8,464 nucleotides of DNA. Origin: Desulfamplus sp. (GTDB lineage Bacteria; Desulfobacterota; Desulfobacteria; Desulfobacterales; Desulfobacteraceae). Made by a program: the position numbers and the translations under genes. Shown here piece by piece: positions 1-4,426 of the stretch; positions within the stretch are counted from its first letter, which is position 1; each line of letters begins with the position of its first letter. A model generated the notes under the pieces. That model did not search any database, had not been told where the DNA came from, and saw nothing but the letters and a program-made list of their open reading frames with translations. The stretch is from contig JADGBP010000081.1 of the NCBI GenBank assembly GCA_015231395.1, positions 1-8,464 on the forward strand. The letters run 5' to 3'.

Positions 1-125
1 AATTTTTTTGCTTCAGTAGATATAAATTTTTCCGCATGCTGAAACCCGTCTCTTAACGTGATATCGCCAATAACTACTTTTTTTGGCATTCTTGGAAATA
101 TTTTCCACATATCGTATTCAGTCAT
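1..125 (-). CDS. HMG-CoA lyase-family protein (DRE-TIM metallolyase), N-terminal 41 codons only
   Basis: Partial gene; the rest lies beyond the left edge. The minus-strand ATG at 125-123 follows a strong AGGAGGT Shine-Dalgarno at 137-131. The visible residues include GDITLRDGFQ at 20-29. This corresponds to the first strand of the HMGL-like TIM barrel, where R25 and D26 match the catalytic Arg and metal-binding Asp of the family (the RDGxQ motif). HMG-CoA lyase cleaves 3-hydroxy-3-methylglutaryl-CoA to acetyl-CoA and acetoacetate, the last step of leucine catabolism. Isopropylmalate, citramalate and homocitrate synthases share this motif, and 41 residues cannot exclude them. The preference for HMG-CoA lyase comes mainly from the upstream genes (MccB-type carboxyltransferase and AUH-type hydratase), which make its substrate. 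It is the fourth gene of the minus-strand operon, 81 bp after the carboxyltransferase stop. Confidence 0.75.
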   Translation of the reverse strand, partial: MTEYDMWKIFPRMPKKVVIGDITLRDGFQHAEKFISTEAKK

Positions 126-130
126 GTAAT

Positions 131-137
131 ACCTCCT
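131..137 (-). promoter_or_regulatory. Strong ribosome binding site of the HMG-CoA lyase-family gene
   Basis: On the minus strand this reads AGGAGGT, followed by 5 nt (ATTAC) and ATG at 125-123. It is the best anti-16S match among the left-block genes and fixes the start of the partial gene. Confidence 0.8.
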
Positions 138-192
138 AATGGCTGTTTTATTTCAGCACTTGTAATTTAAGTTGATATTTTGTATTTTATTC

Positions 193-218
193 TTCAGATT
201 GTTCATCTAAAATCTGAA
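193..218 (-). other. Hairpin with the carboxyltransferase stop codon in its loop
   Basis: TTCAGATT (193-200) and AATCTGAA (211-218) form a perfect 8-bp stem with a 10-nt loop. The TAG stop of the carboxyltransferase (complement of 207-209) lies in the loop. The stem is AT-rich and no U-run follows on the minus strand, so it does not look like an intrinsic terminator. The next gene in the operon begins 81 bp after the stop. An mRNA-stability role is possible; chance is also possible. Confidence 0.4.
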
Positions 219-1796
219 ATTGCCAAACGATGGTTCACCAATTGACTTTAGTAAACTCACCTCAAATGCCATTCCTAACCACTCCCTTATCTCTAAAAAT
301 TTCAAGATCTTATCATTGAGTAGCCGTGCGGAACAAAAGAAGGGATGTGCTTCTCCATCATACTTTGCGATCATTTTTTCCTGAAACGCATCTTTTTCTT
401 CTTGAGTCATGGGCTTGCCGCTTCCTTTGCGTTTTGCCTCCTCAATTGAGAGCATCACACCGCCGGCACTCTTTCCGCTCATCACCGAGGTTCTTGCCCG
501 CATGGTGACAAACAGAAAATGGGGACGATAAGCCCTGCCGCACATGCCGTAATTTGCAGCCCCGTTGTCAGGTCCTATGACAAGTTGAATTTTCGGCACC
601 TGGGCACAGGAGACTGCACGGACAAGATCTGCTCCATATTTGCCGATACCGGCATGTTCCGACTCAGACCCAACCATGAAACCCGGGGCATTCTGGATAA
701 AAAGAAGAGGGATTTTTTCCTGACAGCACCTTACAATCCATTCTGTTGCCTTTCTTGCAGCCTCATGAAAAATAATACCAACACGGTTGGAGCATATAAC
801 TCCTACCGGAAAGCCTTTGATTCGGATTTTACCGGTAATTACATTATCTCCCCGCCCCTGTGCGTAGTTCTCTTTATATTCCTGAAATACACTGCCATCA
901 GCAATGCATTCAAGAATCTGCCGGGCATCAATACTCTGATGCACAGAGACTGGCATATAATCATAAATACTTTCGGGTGGAACAGCAGGCCCCTGATCCT
1001 GATACCTGTGAAGATGTATGGTCTGGGGTTTTTCAAGAGATAGAATATCACGAACCCGTGCCACGGCATCAGCCTGGTCAGCACACAAATGATCAGCACC
1101 GCCTGATATCTGGGTATGGACAGCAGCCCCTCCCAAATCCTCGGCAGAGATAGTTTCTCCGGTTGCCATTTTAACCAGAGGGGGCCCACCAAGAAATGAG
1201 AATGACTGCTGGTCAATCATTATGGATTGACACGCCATGAATACAATATATGCACCTCCTGCGGTGTTACCGCCAGTACTCATGGTGATCTGTTTCAACC
1301 CTTTTGCCGACATTCTTGCCATATTGTAGAAAATGGTGCCAAAATGCTGGTCATCAGGAAATACATCAGCCTGCATTGGAAGAAATACGCCGCCGGAATC
1401 GCCGATATATACTGAATTGATTCCGCACTGATCTGCAATTGCCTGAGCACGCATATGTTTTTTTAGGGTTATTGGAAAATATGTACCAGCCTTAACTCTG
1501 GAGTCATGCCCAACAATCATTGTCCAGTTGCCGTGTATCTTGCCAAGACCCGTGACAATTCCCGCACAGGGAACATCATCAACACCGGGATAACCCATGC
1601 CAAAACCTGCGAGCAAGGATAGTTCAAAAAAGGTTGTCCCAGGATCTATCATCTCTTCAATGAGATCTCTAACCGGTCGTTTGTTCTTTGTTGCCAGTGC
1701 ATCCACAGCTTTCTGTCCGCCGGGCCATGTTGCCTGATATTGACGATCTGCAAGCAAAGCCTCTTCATTTTCCCAGAATTCTCTGTTTTCGCTCAT
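207..1796 (-). CDS. Biotin-dependent acyl-CoA carboxyltransferase, MccB-type (probable 3-methylcrotonyl-CoA carboxylase beta subunit)
   Basis: 529 aa, the usual length for MccB/PccB carboxyltransferase (CT) subunits. This subunit moves CO2 from carboxybiotin to an enoyl-CoA. The N-terminal crotonase-like half has IGDSGG at 131-136, QADVFPDDQHFG at 142-153, the oxyanion-hole strand TAGGAY at 178-183, and GGPPLVKMATGE at 203-214. The C-terminal half has PLLFIQNAPGFMVG at 363-376, NYGMCGRAY at 415-423 and the end FGNFRF. I recall very similar blocks in human MCCC2, including its FGIFRM end. Differences are NAPGF for NITGF and GPDNGAANYGM (408-418) for GGSYGAGNYGM around the C-terminal CoA/oxyanion site. 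A biotin carboxylase/BCCP subunit is needed and not seen here. The ATG at 1796 is supported by AAGGA at 1809-1805, 8 nt upstream. Neighbours favour methylcrotonyl-CoA; geranyl-CoA or another branched enoyl-CoA substrate is possible. Confidence 0.88.
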   Translation of the reverse strand: MSENREFWENEEALLADRQYQATWPGGQKAVDALATKNKRPVRDLIEEMIDPGTTFFELSLLAGFGMGYPGVDDVPCAGIVTGLGKIHGNWTMIVGHDSRVKAGTYFPITLKKHMRAQAIADQCGINSVYIGDSGGVFLPMQADVFPDDQHFGTIFYNMARMSAKGLKQITMSTGGNTAGGAYIVFMACQSIMIDQQSFSFLGGPPLVKMATGETISAEDLGGAAVHTQISGGADHLCADQADAVARVRDILSLEKPQTIHLHRYQDQGPAVPPESIYDYMPVSVHQSIDARQILECIADGSVFQEYKENYAQGRGDNVITGKIRIKGFPVGVICSNRVGIIFHEAARKATEWIVRCCQEKIPLLFIQNAPGFMVGSESEHAGIGKYGADLVRAVSCAQVPKIQLVIGPDNGAANYGMCGRAYRPHFLFVTMRARTSVMSGKSAGGVMLSIEEAKRKGSGKPMTQEEKDAFQEKMIAKYDGEAHPFFCSARLLNDKILKFLEIREWLGMAFEVSLLKSIGEPSFGNFRF

Positions 1797-1836
1797 ATTT
1801 GTTTTCCTTTATTCTTGAGTTTTCACTCATATTTGT
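1786..1836 (-). repeat. 17-bp direct repeat that duplicates the carboxyltransferase start region
   Basis: 1786-1802 and 1820-1836 match at 16 of 17 positions, 34 bp apart, and both contain an ATG on the minus strand (1796-1794 and 1830-1828). The real start is the 1796 copy, because only it has a Shine-Dalgarno-like AAGGA. The upstream ATG has none and is out of frame (34 is not a multiple of 3). It would encode a 21-codon reading frame that overlaps the first codons of the carboxyltransferase. The pattern is what a 34-bp tandem duplication with later divergence would leave. Confidence 0.6.
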
Positions 1837-1843
1837 AAGAATA

Positions 1844-1886
1844 GCGTAAAACCCCTATCTCTTTAGGGTAAGGGTAGAGGTAGTTC
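1844..1886. repeat. Dispersed intergenic repeat, copy A
   Basis: This 43-bp segment between the hydratase stop and the carboxyltransferase start begins GCGTAAA and ends GTAGTTC. It shares the core CCCCTATCTCTTT and the tail GGTAGTTC with copy B at 3917-3979, in the same orientation. CCCTA (1853-1857) and TAGGG (1864-1868) can pair over a 6-nt loop. Its last bases reach into the hydratase stop codon (1885-1887). It resembles short extragenic palindromic or MITE-like repeats; the family is not identified. Confidence 0.5.
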
Positions 1887-2694
1887 ACTTTCCTTTATAA
1901 ACCGGTTTGCGTTTTTCCCTGAATGCTGTTAATCCCTCAACCCTGTCTTCTGTTGGAATGGTAACCCTGTAGGCATTTGACTCAATGGCAAGTCCTGTTG
2001 CAAGATCGGTTTCAATTCCCTGATTTATGGCGTATTTTGCCATCTCAACAGCAATGGGGCCTGTTTCGCTTATCATGTCCGCCATGATCATGCACTCATC
2101 CATCAGTTTGTCTGGTTCGCATATTTTATTGACAAGTCCGATTGAGAGAGCTTCAGAAGCATCTACTCTTCTTCCTGTAAAAATAAGCTCTTTTGCTTTT
2201 GCCACGCCGATAATCCTTGGAAGACGCTGAGTCCCTCCGCCTCCCGGGATAATGGCAAGACGTGTTTCAGTCAAGCCCATAACAGCACTGCTTGAGGCAA
2301 TACGGATATCAGAAGCCAGAGCAAGCTCAGTACCTCCGCCAAGAGCGATTCCATTAATGGCTGAAATCACCGGTTTGTTAAGATTTTGAATGGATGTGAG
2401 AAGATTTCGTATGGTGAGAATAAATTTTTTGACTTCATCAGGGGAAAGGGTTGCCCGTTCTTTAAGATCTGCACCGGCACAGAATGCTTTGTCTCCTGCA
2501 CCGGTAATGATTACTGTCCTGATTTCAGAGCGATATTGCAAGGCATCAAAAATATCTCTTATTGCATAGAGCATTTCAAAATTGAGTGAGTTCATTGATT
2601 TTGGGCGATTCAGAGTCAAAATAACGCTGGTTCCTTTTTCTTCCTGTATGAGAACCGGATCGCTATCTATATTCGGGCTATTATCAGCAGACAT
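1885..2694 (-). CDS. Enoyl-CoA hydratase/isomerase family, probable 3-methylglutaconyl-CoA hydratase (AUH-type)
   Basis: 269 aa, a normal crotonase length. It is predicted to hydrate 3-methylglutaconyl-CoA to HMG-CoA. Key blocks are FCAGADLKER at 71-80 (CoA/oxyanion site), ALGGGTELALASD at 117-129 with E123, and MGLTETRLAIIPGGGGTQRL at 139-158 with E143. E123 and E143 align with the two catalytic glutamates of enoyl-CoA hydratase. The C-terminus (AINQGIETDLATGLAIE at 222-238, then IPTEDRVEGLTAFREKR at 246-262) is close to human AUH as I recall it, which is much more specific than a generic hydratase match. The reading frame stays open upstream to 2793, but I chose the ATG at 2694-2692 because GGAGA stands 6 nt before it. 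The longer version would also overlap the dehydrogenase coding end. The gap to the dehydrogenase stop is 43 bp. The stop codon abuts repeat copy A. Confidence 0.88.
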   Translation of the reverse strand: MSADNSPNIDSDPVLIQEEKGTSVILTLNRPKSMNSLNFEMLYAIRDIFDALQYRSEIRTVIITGAGDKAFCAGADLKERATLSPDEVKKFILTIRNLLTSIQNLNKPVISAINGIALGGGTELALASDIRIASSSAVMGLTETRLAIIPGGGGTQRLPRIIGVAKAKELIFTGRRVDASEALSIGLVNKICEPDKLMDECMIMADMISETGPIAVEMAKYAINQGIETDLATGLAIESNAYRVTIPTEDRVEGLTAFREKRKPVYKGK

Positions 2695-2700
2695 TGTTTT

Positions 2701-2706
2701 TCTCCA
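2701..2706 (-). promoter_or_regulatory. Ribosome binding site that sets the hydratase start
   Basis: The minus strand reads TGGAGA, then AAAACA (6 nt), then ATG at 2694-2692. It selects this ATG over the in-frame one at 2793, which lies inside the preceding gene. Confidence 0.7.
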
Positions 2707-2730
2707 TTTTTTAAGGTGTGATGTTTGTCG

Positions 2731-2751
2731 ATATTGGCTAACACCCAATAT
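2731..2751 (-). other. Hairpin with the acyl-CoA dehydrogenase stop codon in its loop
   Basis: ATATTGG (2731-2737) and CCAATAT (2745-2751) form a perfect 7-bp stem with a 7-nt loop, and the TAG stop of the dehydrogenase (complement of 2738-2740) is in the loop. No U-run follows, so it is not a convincing terminator. The arrangement is like that at the carboxyltransferase stop. Confidence 0.4.
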
Positions 2752-3886
2752 ACCGTGAAATAACAATCCGCTGTACCTCTGAAGTACCTTCACCTATATC
2801 AAGCAACTTTTGGTCACGGTAAAATCGCTCAACATTATATTCTTTCATAAGTCCATAGCCTCCATGGATCTGAACCGCATGATTGGCAACCCTGCCCATA
2901 AGTTCTGAACAGTAGAGTTTTGCCATTGCCGCCTCTTTTTCAAACGGTCTTTTTTCATTTCTGAGCCAGCACGCTTTATACATAAGATTACGTCCGCATT
3001 CTATCTCCATGGCACAGTCCGCAAGTTTAAAGGCAATTGCCTGAAATTTGGAGATGGGCTGACCAAATTGCCTACGTTCCTTTGCATATTGCAGGGCAAG
3101 ATCGTATGCACCCTGAGCACCGCCAAGTCCCATGGCACCAATGGAAAGTCTTCCGCCATCAAGAGTTTTTAGCATTTGATGAAAACCGTCACCCTGTTTT
3201 CCAAGAATATTTTCTTTTGGAATACGGACATTATCAAAATAGAGCTCAGCAGTATTGGAGGCTCTCCACATCATTTTTTTGTGCATTGGAACAGCCTTGA
3301 ATCCTGGAGTTCCCTTTTCTACAATAAAACATGTGTATTCCGGCTTGCCGTTTGCCCTTGTGCCGGTGATCGCCTGAACTGTTACGCCAAGTGTCATTTC
3401 GCATGCTGCATTTGTAATGAAAATTTTTGAACCGTTAATAATCCAGTCATTTCCGTCAGGAACTGCCGTGGTTTTACTGCCTCCGGCATCAGAACCTGCT
3501 GTAGGCTCTGTAAGTCCGAATCCCCATAAGGCTTCGCCACGACAGAGAGGAGGAAGATATTTCTGTTTCTGCTCTTCCGAGCCAAAATAATATAAAGGTC
3601 CTATGCCAAGAGAGTTCCCGGCAGCAATGGTAGCTGCCTGCGAGCCATCAATTCTGGCGATCTCCTCAACAGCTATAATATACGCAAGATAATCCATGCC
3701 CTGTCCTTCGTATTTCTCAGAAACAAACATGCCGAAAAGACCTATCTCGCCCATCTTACGGGTCAGTTCTGATGAAAACTCCTCTTTTTCGTCCAGATCC
3801 CCTGCGATTGGTGCAATCTCTTTCTGGGCAAAGTTTCTCACCTCTTTGCGGATCATCTCCTGCTCTTTTGTAAGATCGAAATTCAC
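2738..3886 (-). CDS. Acyl-CoA dehydrogenase, short/branched-chain type (first gene of the operon)
   Basis: 382 aa, the standard length for a soluble FAD acyl-CoA dehydrogenase that passes electrons to ETF. Domains in order: N-terminal helical domain (1-~120), beta domain with the signature GFGLTEPTAGSDAGG at 122-136, and C-terminal helical domain with RRQFGQPISKFQ at 271-282, QIHGGYG at 339-345 and GEGTSEVQR at 365-373. E366 is at the catalytic-base position of MCAD/SCAD (the YEGTS motif). Isovaleryl-CoA dehydrogenases have Ala/Gly there and use a Glu in LDLER, but here that segment is LDGGR (242-246). By active site it is therefore SCAD/branched-chain-like, while the operon suggests isovaleryl-CoA as substrate. 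I chose the GTG start at 3886-3884, which has AAGGAGGG 6 nt upstream and begins at the usual NFDLTKEQ. An ATG at 3946 would add 20 residues that do not fit the family. Confidence 0.9.
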   Translation of the reverse strand: MNFDLTKEQEMIRKEVRNFAQKEIAPIAGDLDEKEEFSSELTRKMGEIGLFGMFVSEKYEGQGMDYLAYIIAVEEIARIDGSQAATIAAGNSLGIGPLYYFGSEEQKQKYLPPLCRGEALWGFGLTEPTAGSDAGGSKTTAVPDGNDWIINGSKIFITNAACEMTLGVTVQAITGTRANGKPEYTCFIVEKGTPGFKAVPMHKKMMWRASNTAELYFDNVRIPKENILGKQGDGFHQMLKTLDGGRLSIGAMGLGGAQGAYDLALQYAKERRQFGQPISKFQAIAFKLADCAMEIECGRNLMYKACWLRNEKRPFEKEAAMAKLYCSELMGRVANHAVQIHGGYGLMKEYNVERFYRDQKLLDIGEGTSEVQRIVISRYIGC

Positions 3887-3892
3887 CTTGTA

Positions 3893-3900
3893 CCCTCCTT
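3893..3900 (-). promoter_or_regulatory. Ribosome binding site that sets a GTG start for the dehydrogenase
   Basis: The minus strand reads AAGGAGGG, then TACAAG (6 nt), then GTG at 3886-3884. This near-perfect site inside the longer open frame is the reason for preferring GTG over the upstream ATG at 3946. Confidence 0.85.
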
Positions 3901-3916
3901 GAATTTTATAATAATG

Positions 3917-3979
3917 GCGTAAACCAAAACTCCCTATTAAACCCAACCCCCTATCTCTTTGGAGTAGTAGTGGTAGTTC
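3917..3979. repeat. Dispersed intergenic repeat, copy B
   Basis: 63 bp with the same GCGTAAA start, CCCCTATCTCTTT core and GGTAGTTC end as copy A (1844-1886), in the same orientation. It is about 20 bp longer because of an extra segment between GCGTAAA and the core, which itself contains a second TCCCTATT-like piece. It lies in the predicted 5' leader of the acyl-CoA operon, 31 bp upstream of the GTG start. Confidence 0.5.
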
Positions 3980-4039
3980 TCATATAAAACCTGATTGTAT
4001 TGTGAAAATATGATTCAGAAATGAAGAAAATATTATTCC

Positions 4040-4055
4040 GAACGAACGCTCAGTC
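4040..4055. promoter_or_regulatory. Putative TetR-family operator
   Basis: The 16-bp site fits the palindrome GAnnGAnCGnTCnnTC at every fixed position. Palindromes of this form are bound by many TetR-family repressors of fatty-acid and branched-chain acyl-CoA genes. It lies about 9-24 nt downstream of the predicted transcription start of the minus-strand operon, a typical place for repression. No regulator gene is in the window. The ligand (an acyl-CoA) is inferred from the operon. Confidence 0.55.
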
Positions 4056-4070
4056 TGCTTAAGCGTTGAT

Positions 4071-4098
4071 ACTATATTTCTTGAATTATGTTTGTCAA
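4071..4098 (-). promoter_or_regulatory. Sigma70-type promoter of the acyl-CoA degradation operon
   Basis: On the minus strand TTGACA (4098-4093, perfect -35) is separated by 16 bp from TATAGT (4076-4071, 5 of 6 to TATAAT). Transcription would start near 4064, giving a leader of about 180 nt that includes the TetR-type palindrome and repeat copy B. It is the best promoter match I found in the window. Confidence 0.65.
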
Positions 4099-4169
4099 AC
4101 AGTTTTTTAAAATTCAATTTATTTTTTGAAAAAGCCTCCGAAGTTGTTCTATTGAAAGAAAGCTCTATC

Positions 4170-4196
4170 CCAGTTTTTGCTGGCAGAAAAAACTGG
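4170..4196. other. Perfect 9-bp inverted repeat in the divergent spacer
   Basis: CCAGTTTTT (4170-4178) and AAAAACTGG (4188-4196) can pair across a 9-nt loop. Neither strand has a U-run after the stem, so a terminator is unlikely. It is upstream of the minus-strand promoter and far from manC. The function is not known; it could be the remnant of an element or a protein-binding site. Confidence 0.35.
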
Positions 4197-4348
4197 ACTC
4201 GACTCTGGAAATGAAATATTCTCTCAAATGTTCATAATTTGATGGTTTTGTAAAAATTTAATTTTTTTAAATGCGTCATAAATAAAATCAGATAGTTATA
4301 ACTTTAAAAATTGTCTATTTCGGACGTTTTATGAGACCATCAATTATT

Positions 4349-4377
4349 GCTGGATTGTAGCTGGATTGGCTGGATTG
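4349..4377. repeat. Three direct repeats of GCTGGATTG upstream of manC
   Basis: Exact 9-bp copies at 4349-4357, 4360-4368 and 4369-4377; the first two are 11 bp apart start to start, the last two 9 bp. They end about 50 bp before the manC start, so could lie in its leader or near its promoter. Direct repeats with 11-bp then 9-bp steps could bind a regulator in a row, or could simply be a small slippage product. Confidence 0.45.
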
Positions 4378-4416
4378 TGTAATTCCTAAACAAAACAATC
4401 ACGAATACTTATTTTT

Positions 4417-4420
4417 GGAG
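4417..4420 (+). promoter_or_regulatory. Ribosome binding site that sets the manC start
   Basis: GGAG followed by 6 nt (AATTTA) and ATG at 4427-4429. An in-frame TTG at 4415 overlaps this site and is not a credible start. The protein then begins MIIPLVLAGGSG, as expected for the family. Confidence 0.8.
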
Positions 4421-4426
4421 AATTTA

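Larger units (their letters stand above)
3887..4426. other. Divergent intergenic region (about 540 bp) between the acyl-CoA operon and manC
   Basis: No gene was recognised here and no open frame looks protein-like. From left to right it holds the dehydrogenase ribosome site, repeat copy B (3917-3979), a TetR-type palindrome (4040-4055), a good minus-strand promoter (4071-4098), a 9-bp-stem hairpin (4170-4196), a very AT-rich stretch (about 4230-4320), three GCTGGATTG repeats (4349-4377) and the manC ribosome site. I could not pick a confident plus-strand promoter for manC; TATAAC at 4297-4302 is a possible -10 without a good -35. Confidence 0.7.

Noticed and set aside
519..1043. 174-codon plus-strand reading frame
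   Set aside because: It is antisense to the well-conserved carboxyltransferase, has no recognisable motifs and no credible start.
207..1796. Glutaconyl-CoA decarboxylase alpha subunit as the identity of the carboxyltransferase
   Set aside because: The length and the motif order (QADVFPD, GPPLVKMATGE, NYGMCGRAY, FGNFRF) follow MccB rather than GcdA, despite the changed oxyanion region.
2695..2793. Longer hydratase start at 2793 that overlaps the dehydrogenase
   Set aside because: The extra 33 residues are read from the dehydrogenase end and spacer in another frame, while GGAGA precedes the ATG at 2694.
3887..3946. Longer dehydrogenase start at the ATG at 3946
   Set aside because: The extra 20 residues do not resemble the family N-terminus, and a near-perfect Shine-Dalgarno stands just before the GTG at 3886.
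4021..4062. 13-codon plus-strand reading frame starting ATGAAGAAAATA
   Set aside because: It has no good ribosome site, no similarity, and overlaps the predicted operator of the opposite strand.
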